Of a stretch of 64,000 nucleotides of DNA, positions 7,051 to 16,828 are shown piece by piece. The DNA is from Verrucomicrobiaceae bacterium (lineage in GTDB: Bacteria; Verrucomicrobiota; Verrucomicrobiia; Verrucomicrobiales; Verrucomicrobiaceae), in the NCBI GenBank assembly GCA_015075365.1, contig JABTUN010000001.1:1798001-1862000 (forward strand), written 5' to 3'. The notes below the pieces were generated by a model. That model worked only from the letters and a program-made list of their open reading frames with translations. It was not told the DNA's origin and did not search any database. The position numbers and the translations under genes were made by a program. Positions within the stretch are counted from its first letter, which is position 1; the number at the start of each line of letters is the position of its first letter.

Positions 7051-7340
7051 CGACGGTCTGGCTCAGTGAGGCGGTCGCCGAGCTTGAAGATGCCGCCTTG
7101 TATTACGGCGGGATCGATGAGGAACTCGGCAAACGCTTTGCCACGGCCGTGGCGTTGACACTGGCGGACATCGAGTCCGATCCTGAGAGGCCACGACGCT
7201 TTGATGGCCAGGCCCGCAAGGTGCGCCTCAAGCGGTTCCCGTATGCCATTCTCTACTGGGTCGGAGCGGATACGCTGCACATCCTCGCCGTGATGCACCT
7301 GCACCGGGAACCTGGTTACTGGCATGGCCGCCTCGCCTGA
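7047..7340 (+). CDS. RelE/ParE family toxin
   Basis: A 97-residue protein with the RelE/ParE superfamily pattern: MTTVWLSEAVAELEDAALYYGGIDEELGKRF at the N-terminus, a central VRLKRFPYAILYWV strand pair, and a C-terminal ILAVMHLHREPGYWHGRL strand. It follows the antitoxin with a four-base overlap. RelE members cleave mRNA on the ribosome, and ParE members poison gyrase. The sequence here is closer to the ParE/plasmid-stabilisation side, but the activity cannot be settled by eye. It lies just downstream of the cassette cluster, in an accessory stretch. Confidence 0.85.
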   Translation: MTTVWLSEAVAELEDAALYYGGIDEELGKRFATAVALTLADIESDPERPRRFDGQARKVRLKRFPYAILYWVGADTLHILAVMHLHREPGYWHGRLA

Positions 7341-7369
7341 AGCGTGATGCCACACGACTCTTGCTGATG

Positions 7370-7561
7370 AAACGTTTGGGCGAGAAAGTCGCATGAATGG
7401 CCGGAGAACTCCCGCTGGGCACATGTGCATGCCTTGAATCAAGAGGCCAAAGCCATCATGGACCTCGCGCTGGACCTTCCCGAGCCACATCGCACGCACC
7501 GCATGAAGCAGATCGTGCCCTTCCAACACAAGCTGGAGACGCTGGAGTGGGAGACGGAGTG
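7370..7561 (+). pseudogene. C-terminal fragment of an unknown gene
   Basis: An open frame without a start codon reads VWARKSHEWPENSRWAHVHA, then a plausible helix (NQEAKAIMDLALDLPEP) and the end PFQHKLETLEWETE. It has protein-like composition but opens directly after a stop. I interpret it as the 3' remnant of a lost gene. The parent family is not recognised. The interval 7341-7762 otherwise holds only the hairpin at 7599-7656. Confidence 0.35.
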
Positions 7562-7598
7562 AAAGCTGCCATCTGTGGGGGCGCTCGGCGGCAACTTC

Positions 7599-7656
7599 CC
7601 AAGGAGCGGGACTTGCCCCGTCCGATGCCCGGCACTTGGCAAGTGCCTCTCCTTGG
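7599..7656. repeat. 19-bp inverted repeat (hairpin element)
   Basis: Arms at 7599-7617 and 7638-7656 pair at 17 of 19 positions around a 20-base loop. The left arm starts CCAAGGAGCGGGACTTGCC. Weaker pairing continues outward. It lies in a non-coding gap between two toxin-antitoxin modules. It could act as a terminator-like structure or be a dispersed palindromic repeat. Confidence 0.7.
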
Positions 7657-7762
7657 ATTGCTGCCTCTTTTGTTGGCACCCTGTTTGGTGGCAGGCCGTC
7701 TAGGGCGAACGGCATCACCAACGAAAGCTGGACGGTTTTCCGGTTTTGGTTAAACTCGGGGC

Positions 7763-8050
7763 ATGATCGAGTCCTTTGCCGACCGCGAGGCGGAAAAGTT
7801 CTTCCGTGGCGAGGTGAGCCGCAAGCTGCCGCGCGAAATCCAGGAGAGCGCCCGTGAAAAACTGGCGCTGCTGGATGCCATGGTCCGCATGGAGGACTTA
7901 TGGGCCTTCCCTTCCCTCCGCGCCGAGAAGCTCAGCGGCAAACGCAAAGGCCAGTGGAGCGTGCGCATCAACAAGCAATGGCGAATCTGCTTCCTCTGGA
8001 ATGCGGACAAAATCCTCGTGACCGCCGTCGAAATCACCGACTATCACTAA
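7763..8050 (+). CDS. higB: HigB-type toxin (RelE/ParE superfamily)
   Basis: A 95-residue protein beginning MIESFADREAEKFFRGE and ending WRICFLWNADKILVTAVEITDYH, the standard HigB/RelE-like (Gp49 family) signature. The basic segment LSGKRKGQWSVRINKQWRI contains the residues these toxins use for RNA contact and catalysis. HigB cleaves mRNA in association with ribosomes. The toxin gene precedes its antitoxin, the reversed order typical of higBA. Three bases separate the two genes. Confidence 0.9.
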   Translation: MIESFADREAEKFFRGEVSRKLPREIQESAREKLALLDAMVRMEDLWAFPSLRAEKLSGKRKGQWSVRINKQWRICFLWNADKILVTAVEITDYH

Positions 8051-8053
8051 ACC

Positions 8054-8386
8054 ATGAAAACCATCCGCAAATCCAAATCCGCCTCGAAGACCTCCGAACG
8101 CCTGCCGAGCATCCACCCGGGCCGCATCCTGCGGAAGGAAGTGCTCGAAGAACGCGGCATCACGCAAACGCAGCTCGCCCACGCCACCGGCCTGCCGGTG
8201 AGCCGGATCAATGATCTCGTCAAAGAGCGCCGAGGCATCACGGTGGACAGTGCCATCCGGTTGAGCCGGGCACTGGGAACGTCGGTGGATCTTTGGCTAA
8301 ACCTTCAAAGGGCCTACGACTTGGAAGAAGCCCAGCGCACCAATGGTCCCCAATACAACCGCATCGCGCTGCTTGCTGCAGCCTAG
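8054..8386 (+). CDS. higA: HigA-type antitoxin with XRE helix-turn-helix
   Basis: A 110-residue protein with a basic N-terminal tail, then SIHPGRILRKEVLEERGITQTQLAHATGLP, the characteristic opening of HigA antitoxins. The helix-turn-helix spans about residues 35-75 (QLAHATGLPVSRINDLVKER), followed by the dimerisation part (LGTSVDLWLNLQRAYDLEEA). It binds and neutralises the upstream toxin and would repress the operon through an operator near 7740-7762. A possible -10-like AT-rich segment precedes the toxin start. Confidence 0.92.
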   Translation: MKTIRKSKSASKTSERLPSIHPGRILRKEVLEERGITQTQLAHATGLPVSRINDLVKERRGITVDSAIRLSRALGTSVDLWLNLQRAYDLEEAQRTNGPQYNRIALLAAA

Positions 8387-8493
8387 TTCCATCGCTCTCC
8401 TGGACATCAGGCTCAGAGGGGCCACGAATGGCCCCGATACGCCGCGTGAACAACGTGCTCAAGACGGCCTGAATGCTGCTGAGAGGAGGGTTC

Positions 8494-8820
8494 ATGTCTT
8501 CTACTGCTCTTCCTTGGAAAGTTCTGTCCTCCCAAACCGGCGTCGGTGTGCTCACGGAGGGCTGGACGCTCGATACGATGGGCAGCAAGACCGATGAGGT
8601 GCGCACGTTCGTCACGCCAATCGTGTTTGCGACGCCGTTTGACTCGATCCCAGTGGTGCAGCTGGGGCTGACGGGGTTTGATCTTGATCAACGGGACAGT
8701 GCCCGCATCACGCTGAAGGCGGAAAACATCACCGCGACGGGTTTTCAGGCCGTGATCTCCACCTGGGCAGGCACGCGGGTGTTCGCCGTGGAGTTCAACT
8801 GGCTGGCGATCGGGGCCTGA
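8494..8820 (+). CDS. H-type lectin domain protein
   Basis: A 108-residue protein consisting almost wholly of an H-type lectin domain, the six-stranded fold of snail agglutinin and discoidin C-termini that binds N-acetylgalactosamine-like sugars. The typical end is present: ITATGFQAVISTWAGTRV then FAVEFNWLAIGA. The central FATPFDSIPVVQLGL is also family-like. The start at 8494 is chosen because GAGAGGAGGG ends four bases before it, a strong ribosome binding site. No signal peptide is visible, so export, if any, is unconventional. Bacterial H-type lectins often sit in larger phage tail or hydrolase proteins; this one stands alone. Confidence 0.8.
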   Translation: MSSTALPWKVLSSQTGVGVLTEGWTLDTMGSKTDEVRTFVTPIVFATPFDSIPVVQLGLTGFDLDQRDSARITLKAENITATGFQAVISTWAGTRVFAVEFNWLAIGA

Positions 8821-9309
8821 TCACTTGCTCGCAGTGACCGCTCGCAGCCCCCGGTCGAAGGCACGCACGGCGTCGAGTCCGCGGACGAAAAAGAAGGAGG
8901 GATCATCGCGGCCGGGCATGAGATTCGCGAAGGCGGCGATGTCGGCGGCTTCCATCTGCTCATACACGTGGGCGAAGGGCTCCTCGAAGTCGATGCTCAC
9001 CTCCGGGCAGGAGGCGGAGAGCCGGAGCTCGCCGAGTTCGGCCTCGGCATGCTCGAACGCTTTCATCAACGTGGCATCGGCGGAGCGCTCGATGGAGACG
9101 ATGAAGAGATTCTCCGGCGTGGTCCGCATGGGCAGCCACGCGTCAAGATTCTCCGGCTCGGTCATCGGCGCGAAGAACATGAGCGGGATGATGCGTCCGT
9201 GCTGCTTCAGTTGATACTCCGCGGAGGCGGCCATGACATTGTCGAGATCATCCCAGTCGCTGCTGTCATCGAGCGCGAACACGGGCGCATTGTTGGAGGC
9301 CGGTTTCAT
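8821..9309 (-). CDS. conserved hypothetical protein
   Basis: A 162-residue acidic soluble protein starting MKPASNNAPVFALDDSSDWDD. It contains LKQHGRIIPLMFFAP and FVRGLDAVRAFDRGLRAV. There is no signal peptide, no membrane segment and no recognised motif. The frame is open 26 codons upstream (to 9387), but ATG 9309 gives a more natural start. It converges on the lectin gene with no space between the two stop codons. The composition resembles neighbouring chromosomal genes rather than the cassette stretch. Function unknown. Confidence 0.6.
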   Translation of the reverse strand: MKPASNNAPVFALDDSSDWDDLDNVMAASAEYQLKQHGRIIPLMFFAPMTEPENLDAWLPMRTTPENLFIVSIERSADATLMKAFEHAEAELGELRLSASCPEVSIDFEEPFAHVYEQMEAADIAAFANLMPGRDDPSFFFVRGLDAVRAFDRGLRAVTASK

Positions 9310-9471
9310 GACACGTGGATTCTCTTCAATCGGCCCGGAAAAGACAAGATGGAAATCGAAGGGGGGATCCTGCTCTGCGCATACCAAAAACGGCCCACTC
9401 TCGCGCCACGGGCGCTCAATCGGCGGAAACAGCGAGGCCGTTTAAGAGGGCGCAATCTCCCTCCTCACGCC

Positions 9472-9771
9472 ATGAACACCTACGTCGCTCTCCTGAACTT
9501 CACCCAGCAAGGCCTCACGAACATGCACGAGTCGCCGCACCGGGCCTCGGCCTTCCGGGCGGCGGCCAAGAAGAGCGGCTGCAAGGTGCAGCATCTGCTG
9601 TGGACGATGGGGGCGCATGATGGCGTGATCGTTTTCCAGGCGAAGGAGGACGCGGCAGCCACGGGCCTCATGATGAGCCTTTCCGCGCTGGGCAACGTGC
9701 ACACCAGCACCATGCGCGCCTTCGATGCCGCGGAGTTCACCGCGCTGGTGGAGAAGGCGCCGAAGATGTGA
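9472..9771 (+). CDS. GYD domain protein
   Basis: A 99-residue protein starting MNTYVALLNFTQQGLTNMHESPHRASAF and continuing VQHLLWTMGAHDGVIVFQAKED, which matches the small GYD domain family (dimeric ferredoxin-like fold, function unclear). In the usual GYD position this copy reads GAHDGVI. The start at ATG 9472 matches family length. It is a single-gene unit, convergent with the carboxypeptidase gene downstream. Confidence 0.85.
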   Translation: MNTYVALLNFTQQGLTNMHESPHRASAFRAAAKKSGCKVQHLLWTMGAHDGVIVFQAKEDAAATGLMMSLSALGNVHTSTMRAFDAAEFTALVEKAPKM

Positions 9772-9840
9772 GCCGCCCCGGCTTGAAACGGGTTTGTTTC
9801 CACTGGTCCGACAACAAAAGGCCCTTGATCGGCCCTGCGC

Positions 9841-10755
9841 TCAGCGGGAACGCTGTGCCCAGGCCCAGCGGAACAGGTTCCGTGTGTCCGCGTAGCGGGC
9901 CTCGTCCGAGGTGCTGCCGAGCACGACGACATGCAGGTGGTCCGCGCCGCGGTGCCCGCTGGCGATGAAGCAATGGCCCGCCTGGTTTGTCACACCGGTC
10001 TTCACGCCATCATAGCCGAGATCGAGGCTGAGGAGCTTGTTGCTGTTCTCCCACACGGCCGTGCGCATGCCTCCATCCGCCGTTTTGACCTGTGCCTCAT
10101 GCCTGCGGGTGGCGGCGATCTGGCGAAACACCGGATGCTGCATGGCCACGAGGGCCAGGCGGCACAGATCGCGCGCGGTGGTGGTGCGGTCCTCCTCAGT
10201 GCCGCCATCGCCAAACGCGGAGCGGTACATCGTGCGCGCCAGGCCGGCCTCGCGCGCGTGGCGGTTCATCTGCGCGATGAAATTCACGCGCGACTGGATG
10301 AGCGGGTGGTTCAGCCCCGCTTTCAGCATCGCCTCGTCTGGTGGTGCCAGCCGGGCGTGGAAATGCTCCCCCAGCGCGTTGCCCGCGTCGTTGCCGGAGG
10401 GCAGCAGCAGCCCGTAAAGGGCGTCCTTCACCCGCACCTGCTCCCCTTCCCTCAACTCCGCGGTCGATCCGGCCGTGGAACCGGCGACTTTGGACACCGT
10501 GATCCATTCCTCCAGCACGGCGGGCTGCTGGTCCGCCAGGCGCAGCACGGTGAGCGCGCACATGACCTTGGCCGTGCTGGCGGCCTTGCGCGGCTCGTCG
10601 GCATGGTGCTGCCACAAGATCTCGCCCGTCTTCCCGTCGCTGATGGCCCAGGCGGCTGCCGTGACCACCGGCGGCGCGGTGAGATCCTCCTCAACAGCTT
10701 GAAGGCACGGGAGGGAGGCGCACATGACGGCAAAAAGGACAGCGGGCGGCTTCAT
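9841..10755 (-). CDS. D-alanyl-D-alanine carboxypeptidase (PBP5-like serine peptidase)
   Basis: A secreted low-molecular-weight penicillin-binding protein that trims the terminal D-Ala from peptidoglycan stem peptides in the periplasm. A signal peptide covers about residues 1-20. The three active-site motifs are present: SxxK as STAK (Ser60, Lys63), SxN as SGN (120-122), and KTG in DGVKTGVTNQAG near residue 248. At 304 residues it has the peptidase S11 domain but lacks the C-terminal beta domain and amphipathic anchor of E. coli PBP5. It may share an operon with the sulfatase gene, which ends four bases upstream. Confidence 0.92.
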   Translation of the reverse strand: MKPPAVLFAVMCASLPCLQAVEEDLTAPPVVTAAAWAISDGKTGEILWQHHADEPRKAASTAKVMCALTVLRLADQQPAVLEEWITVSKVAGSTAGSTAELREGEQVRVKDALYGLLLPSGNDAGNALGEHFHARLAPPDEAMLKAGLNHPLIQSRVNFIAQMNRHAREAGLARTMYRSAFGDGGTEEDRTTTARDLCRLALVAMQHPVFRQIAATRRHEAQVKTADGGMRTAVWENSNKLLSLDLGYDGVKTGVTNQAGHCFIASGHRGADHLHVVVLGSTSDEARYADTRNLFRWAWAQRSR

Positions 10756-10758
10756 GGC

Positions 10759-12087
10759 TCAAGGGCGCTGCCACGGGGTGGCGCCACCGCGCTGGATGTT
10801 CCGGCGCAGGGCCTCGGACAGCTCGTTGAAGATCTTCGGGGCTTTCGCGGCGACGTTGTTCTTTTCCTGCGGGTCGTTTCGGAGGTTGTAGAGCTCCATC
10901 GGGCTGTACGGGTCGTTTTGCATGAGCTTCCAGTCACCACGGATGAGCGCCTCGTAGCTCTTGCCGCCATACTGCCTGCCGCCCTCGCGGCGGACGAAGT
11001 AGAGATCACGCGGCGTGGTGATCGAGCCGCCCTGGAGCACCGGCACGAGGCTCACGGCATCGAGCTCCGGGGAGGGCTTCAGCCCCGCGAGCTCGAGAAA
11101 GGTCGGGAAGAGGTCAAAGTTGAGCCCCTGGTAATCACTGCGCCCGCCGGGCTTGATCCGCGCGGGCCAGCGCACCAGGAAGGGCACGCGCAGGCCGCCG
11201 TCGTAGTGGTCCTGCTTGCCGCCGCGCCACGGATCGTTGTTCTGCGCATGCGGCAGGGAGCCGCCGTTGTCCGCGCTGAAAACGACCACGGTGTTCTCCT
11301 CCAGGCCCGTCTCCTGGAGCACCGCGAGCACCCGGCCGACGCGGTCATCGAGATGCTCGACGAAGGCCACGTTCAGCGCGCGCTTCTCCTCCATCCCCGG
11401 CGCGCGCGCCTTCACCTTCGCCAGCCATTCCGCCGGCGGCTCGATGGGGAAGTGCGGCGCGTTGTAGGCGAGGTAGAGGAAGAACGGCCGGTCCTTTGCC
11501 TTGGCCCGCTCGCGCAGGTAATCCGCGGCCCAATCGCTGAAAAGGTCTGTCGCATGCCCCTCGGGATCGATGACCGTGTTGTTGAGCCTCATGTAGTTGT
11601 TCCCATGGCGCAGATGGGTGGTGTAGCTGTCCATCATGTCCCCCAGGAAGCCGTGGAAGTGGTCGAAGCCGCGCTCGACGGGCGTGTTCGGTGATTCGAG
11701 ACCGAGATGCCACTTGCCGATGATGCCGGTGTGGTAGCCGGCCTTCTTCAACTCGTCGGCGATGGTGGGCACCTTCGGGTCGAACCAGCCCCAGGAGTTC
11801 TCCGGCTGCGTGCGGATCACGCCGGGCACGCCGACGCGGTCCGCATGGCGTCCGGTGAGCAGCGCCGCGCGCGAGGGGGAGCACACGGTGCAGTTCGCGC
11901 GCATGGCGGTGAAAAGCATGCCCTCACGGCCGATGCGGTCGATGTTCGGCGTGCGCACGTCCGACGCGTGGTAGGCGGACACGTCGCCATAACCATGGTC
12001 GTCCGCGAAGATGAGCAGGAAATTCGGAGGCGGCGCGGCTTGCAGCGCGGAGACAAGGGGTAGAAGCAAACAGGCAAGGAATCGCAT
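10759..12087 (-). CDS. secreted arylsulfatase-type sulfatase
   Basis: Cleaves sulfate esters, most likely from sulfated polysaccharides, outside the cytoplasm. A signal peptide (MRFLACLLLPLVSALQAA) is followed by the metal-binding start PNFLLIFADDHGYGD. The sulfatase signature CSPSRAALLTG has Cys69, the residue converted to formylglycine by an anaerobic or aerobic maturase. The segment VFSADNGG and a typical C-terminal end are present. Length is 442 residues. The frame extends upstream to 12300, but only the ATG at 12087 gives a signal peptide. No maturase is nearby. Sulfatases are strongly expanded in Verrucomicrobiota and Planctomycetes. Confidence 0.94.
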   Translation of the reverse strand: MRFLACLLLPLVSALQAAPPPNFLLIFADDHGYGDVSAYHASDVRTPNIDRIGREGMLFTAMRANCTVCSPSRAALLTGRHADRVGVPGVIRTQPENSWGWFDPKVPTIADELKKAGYHTGIIGKWHLGLESPNTPVERGFDHFHGFLGDMMDSYTTHLRHGNNYMRLNNTVIDPEGHATDLFSDWAADYLRERAKAKDRPFFLYLAYNAPHFPIEPPAEWLAKVKARAPGMEEKRALNVAFVEHLDDRVGRVLAVLQETGLEENTVVVFSADNGGSLPHAQNNDPWRGGKQDHYDGGLRVPFLVRWPARIKPGGRSDYQGLNFDLFPTFLELAGLKPSPELDAVSLVPVLQGGSITTPRDLYFVRREGGRQYGGKSYEALIRGDWKLMQNDPYSPMELYNLRNDPQEKNNVAAKAPKIFNELSEALRRNIQRGGATPWQRP

Positions 12088-12187
12088 GACCGGGTTTCCA
12101 ACGGCGGGAAGAGCGCGGGCTTGCGCGATTCGCGTGGTGATGACCGGCCCTTGACCGGCGCGCATTGCTCCCGACGACTGCCCCGCC

Positions 12188-12826
12188 ATGAAACTTCCGA
12201 TCACGCTCCTCTCCCTGCTTTCCACCCTCGCCCTCGCCGCCGAGCATCCTGACACCACCGGCTGGAAGGATCTCCTCGCCCCAGATCTCTCGAACACCAT
12301 CGCGCCGGGCGGCTGGGCGTTTCAGAATGGCGAGCTCGTGGCGAAGGACCATGACACGCTGTGGACCAAGGAGTCGTACGGTGATTTCATCCTCGATCTC
12401 GAGTTCAAGGTGGCGAAGGAGGCCAACAGCGGCGTCTTCCTGCGCTCCGGCGACATCAAGAACGTGCTCGCCGCGCTGGAGATCCAGGTCCATGAGGGCG
12501 CGGACGGCAGCAAGTACGGCATGGTGGCGGCGATTTACGACGCGATGCCGCCCAGCAAGAGCATGGCAAAGCCCGTGGGCGAATGGAACCGCTACACCAT
12601 CACCTGCAAAGGGCCGCAGGTCACCGTGGTCTTCAATGGCGAGACCGTGATCGACGCGAACCTCGACAACTGGCCGGAGGTTGGCAAAAACCCCGACGGC
12701 ACGCCCAACAAGTTCAAGAAAGCGCTCAAGGACTTCGCCCGCAGCGGCCCGATCGGCCTCCAGGGTCTCCACGGCAAGGCGCAGGCCCCGGTGTGGTATC
12801 GGAATCTGAAGATCAAGGTGCTCTGA
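12188..12826 (+). CDS. secreted DUF1080 (3-keto-disaccharide hydrolase) protein
   Basis: A 212-residue protein with a signal peptide (MKLPITLLSLLSTLALAAEHP) and one DUF1080 jelly-roll domain: TTGWKDLLAPDLSN at the start, then FILDLEFKVAKEANSGVFLR, VGEWNRYTITCKG and the end GPIGLQGLHGKAQAPVWYRN. DUF1080 members include hydrolases that act on 3-keto-glycosides. Many are only known as sugar-binding-like modules in PVC bacteria. It is transcribed divergently from the sulfatase, so both may be regulated from the shared 100-base gap. Confidence 0.9.
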   Translation: MKLPITLLSLLSTLALAAEHPDTTGWKDLLAPDLSNTIAPGGWAFQNGELVAKDHDTLWTKESYGDFILDLEFKVAKEANSGVFLRSGDIKNVLAALEIQVHEGADGSKYGMVAAIYDAMPPSKSMAKPVGEWNRYTITCKGPQVTVVFNGETVIDANLDNWPEVGKNPDGTPNKFKKALKDFARSGPIGLQGLHGKAQAPVWYRNLKIKVL

Positions 12827-12840
12827 CGGGTTGCTGACAG

Positions 12841-13938
12841 CTACTTCTCGTTCTTCTCGTCGGTTGGCCGGCGGATCTGCACGTTGTCAAAGCCGAGCGC
12901 CTCGCCGGCATGCTGGAGGGATTTCACGATATTCTCCTCCTCGAAGGCCAGCGCGTCCTCGATGGACCTGCCGGTGACCTTGGGGAGCCGCGCGGCCTTT
13001 TTCGCGCGCACCATCGACAGCGTGCGCGCCAGCTCTGTGCCGGGCTTGTCGGGAAAGGTGGCCCAGTAGCGCTCCTTCAAGCAGGGGATCTCCAGCGGAT
13101 CGCGCGTGATCATCTCCAGGTGGTGCTCCACGCGCGGATTCCCCTTCTCCAGGATCTCCAGCAGACGCGGCAGGTCGAGCATGCCCTCCCCCAGCGGCAC
13201 CTCCGACAGCAGGAAACCGTGCTCGTACTCCTGCACGGCCATGTCCTTGATGTGCGTGGTCACCACAAACGGGGCCAGCGCCTCCACCACCGCCAGCGGC
13301 TCCTCCAGCAGCGCGATGCTGTTCCCCGTGTCGATGGTGCAGCCGATGTGCTCGCTCGACAGGCGCGTGAGCAGCTCCACCAGCTCCGGCGCGTGAAAAT
13401 CCTTGTGATTCTCCACGCCGATCCGCACGCGCTGGCGCCGGGCGGCCGGTTCCGCCAGTTGCATGCTCCGCCAGGCGGCCTCCTTCCATGACCGGAACTG
13501 CTCGCGCGTCGAAAACTGCTCGTAACGCCGCCCGCCCAGCGCGCTGCGGTAGATCACCGCGCCAGCCTCCTTTCCCAGCCGCAGCTCCCTCTCAAAGCGC
13601 GGCACATCGGCCTCCGTCTTCGGCAGCGTGATGCTGCCTTCAAGGCGCATGCCGTAGGATTCGCGCGTGTCACGCACCCGGCCGGCCATCTCGTCGCTCC
13701 ATCCGGCGACGCTGATCTGAAGGCTGCCCGCGCCGAGCCCGCGCAGATGATCCAGCACATCCAGCGCCGTGGTGAACGGGGGTTGCTGGATGCTCGAATA
13801 CCTGCCCTGCCAGCGCTTTGAGTAGGAATGGATCACCACGCCCAGGCGCTTCCCGCGCCGCGAAGCGGGCGGGGACGTGCCTGCCCCCCGGCCCAGGGCG
13901 GCCAGACAGGGGGCCATGAGAAAGGCGCGGCGCTTCAT
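12841..13938 (-). CDS. secreted sugar phosphate isomerase/epimerase (xylose isomerase-like TIM barrel)
   Basis: A 365-residue AP-endonuclease-2-like TIM barrel. The N-terminus is a signal (MKRRAFLMAPCLAALGRGAG). Metal-ligand-like motifs are visible: IGVENHKDFHAPELVELL, IGCTIDTGNSIALLEEP and VVTTHIKDM. Exported members of this family in PVC bacteria are tied to carbohydrate breakdown, with unknown substrates. The gene follows the DUF1501 gene on the same strand by about 50 bases, so they may be co-transcribed. Confidence 0.82.
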   Translation of the reverse strand: MKRRAFLMAPCLAALGRGAGTSPPASRRGKRLGVVIHSYSKRWQGRYSSIQQPPFTTALDVLDHLRGLGAGSLQISVAGWSDEMAGRVRDTRESYGMRLEGSITLPKTEADVPRFERELRLGKEAGAVIYRSALGGRRYEQFSTREQFRSWKEAAWRSMQLAEPAARRQRVRIGVENHKDFHAPELVELLTRLSSEHIGCTIDTGNSIALLEEPLAVVEALAPFVVTTHIKDMAVQEYEHGFLLSEVPLGEGMLDLPRLLEILEKGNPRVEHHLEMITRDPLEIPCLKERYWATFPDKPGTELARTLSMVRAKKAARLPKVTGRSIEDALAFEEENIVKSLQHAGEALGFDNVQIRRPTDEKNEK

Positions 13939-13989
13939 GGCATCGGGAACGGCATGGCAGCTCCGATTTAGCGGATGATCGCCAAAACT

Positions 13990-15390
13990 TCAGATCAGCT
14001 CCCGGATCGGCGCGCCCTGGTCGATGATGAAGTTCGGACGCCCCTGATGATCCATATAGGTCGCGTCGAGCGGCACGCCCATGTGATGGTAGATCGTCGC
14101 GGCGAGGTCGCCGGGCGTGACGGGGCGTTCTTCGATCTCCGCGCCGTCCTTGGTGCTCGATCCGATGACCTGCCCATGGCGGAAGCCGCCGCCAGCGAGG
14201 CACATGCTCATGACGACAGGCCAGTGATTGCGGCCATCCGTGCTGCCCTGTGTGCCGAGATTCGGCGTGCGGCCAAATTCACCCATCGCGATGACGAGCG
14301 TGTCATCCAGCATGCCTCGCTCGCGCAGATCGGTTACGAGCGTGGTAATGACGTGATCGAAAACCGGCAGCAGCGGGCGCAGACCGTTCCAGATGCCACC
14401 GTAGGGCGGGATGTTGTCGCCGTGGTTGTCCCAGGTGCCGGACGCGCCGTGGTTGCTGAGGTCGATGGTGACAAAGGAGGAGCCGCGCTCGACGAGCCGA
14501 CGCGCCAGAAGCGCTTGTTTGGCCCAATCATGATCGCCGTAGCGATCGCGCACGTTTTTCGGCTCCTTCTCCAAATCGAAGGCCTCCTGCGCGCGACCAC
14601 CCGCGACGATGTCGAAGGCTTTTTGGCCGAAAGTGTCCATCGCGCCCATCATGCCGCTCGCGTCGAGCTCCGCGCGCAGGCCATCCATCTGCTTGCTGAG
14701 CGTCTGGCGCGCGTGAAGGCGGTCCATGCTGAGTCCGGCGGGCAGTTGGAAGAGCTTCGCGGCATTGTTGCCATCAAACGGATCATACTGCGTGCCGAGG
14801 TAGCCGCCCCAGGCCACGTGCGAGCGTGATTTCATGTTCAGCACGACATAGGGCGGCATCGCGGGATGATTCGCGCCGTGATGCTTCGCCACAATGCTGC
14901 CGAAGGACGGGAAATACTTCGCCTTCGGGTTTGTGCGCGGTTCGTTGGCCAGATTGGCCGTCTGCATGACCATGTTCGGCTCATGATTGCTGAAACGGCA
15001 ATCCACCGAGCGGATCAGCGTGAACTGATCGAGCATCGCGGCCTGCTTCGGCAGGAACTCGCAGATGCGCACACCGGGCAGCTTCGTCGGGATCGTCTTG
15101 AACGGCCCGCGGTTTTCGATGGGCCTGTCCGGCTTTGGGTCCCACGTGTCGATGTGCGAGGGACCGCCGGTCATCCAGAGCAAAATCACCGACTTGTTGC
15201 TCTTCGCTGCCGTTCCTTCCGCACGCAGCTTCATCAAACCGGGCAGTGTGAGTCCGCCGAGGCCCGCGAGGCTCGTTTTCAGCACGGAGCGCCGGCTGTG
15301 CACGACCACACCGTCACGCACACGCGGATTCATGAAGGTGAACGCGTGTGACTCACCGTGGCCGGAGCAACTGTAATCGGGAGATGACAT
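13990..15390 (-). CDS. DUF1501 domain protein with twin-arginine signal
   Basis: A 466-residue protein of the DUF1501 family, sulfatase-like in fold and very frequent in Planctomycetes and Verrucomicrobia, where it is usually paired with a DUF1549/DUF1553 cytochrome protein. A twin-arginine-like signal (RRSVLKTSLAGLGGL) starts near residue 32. Signatures include LLWMTGGPSHIDTWDPKPD and GEFGRTPNLG. Here the partner is not adjacent; instead it lies beside a TIM-barrel protein. The N-terminal 30 residues before the RR motif are normal for the family (cf. CSGHGESHAF). Confidence 0.93.
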   Translation of the reverse strand: MSSPDYSCSGHGESHAFTFMNPRVRDGVVVHSRRSVLKTSLAGLGGLTLPGLMKLRAEGTAAKSNKSVILLWMTGGPSHIDTWDPKPDRPIENRGPFKTIPTKLPGVRICEFLPKQAAMLDQFTLIRSVDCRFSNHEPNMVMQTANLANEPRTNPKAKYFPSFGSIVAKHHGANHPAMPPYVVLNMKSRSHVAWGGYLGTQYDPFDGNNAAKLFQLPAGLSMDRLHARQTLSKQMDGLRAELDASGMMGAMDTFGQKAFDIVAGGRAQEAFDLEKEPKNVRDRYGDHDWAKQALLARRLVERGSSFVTIDLSNHGASGTWDNHGDNIPPYGGIWNGLRPLLPVFDHVITTLVTDLRERGMLDDTLVIAMGEFGRTPNLGTQGSTDGRNHWPVVMSMCLAGGGFRHGQVIGSSTKDGAEIEERPVTPGDLAATIYHHMGVPLDATYMDHQGRPNFIIDQGAPIRELI

Positions 15391-15430
15391 CAGGCAGCCA
15401 ATACGGAGGCTGCGGGATGGCTCTAACTGA

Positions 15431-16824
<1,394 letters not shown>

Positions 16825-16828
<4 letters not shown>

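Noticed and set aside
7341..8500. Further attC sites flanking the toxin-antitoxin pairs
   Set aside because: I looked for the CGGATGCAG and CTGATCCG arms and GTTC cores in the gaps. None fit, although toxin-antitoxin modules are common cassette cargo.
9931..11694. Long plus-strand open frame of 587 codons
   Set aside because: It is antisense to the carboxypeptidase and sulfatase genes, both with clear motifs. Its Arg/His/Gly-rich content is typical of shadow frames in GC-rich DNA.
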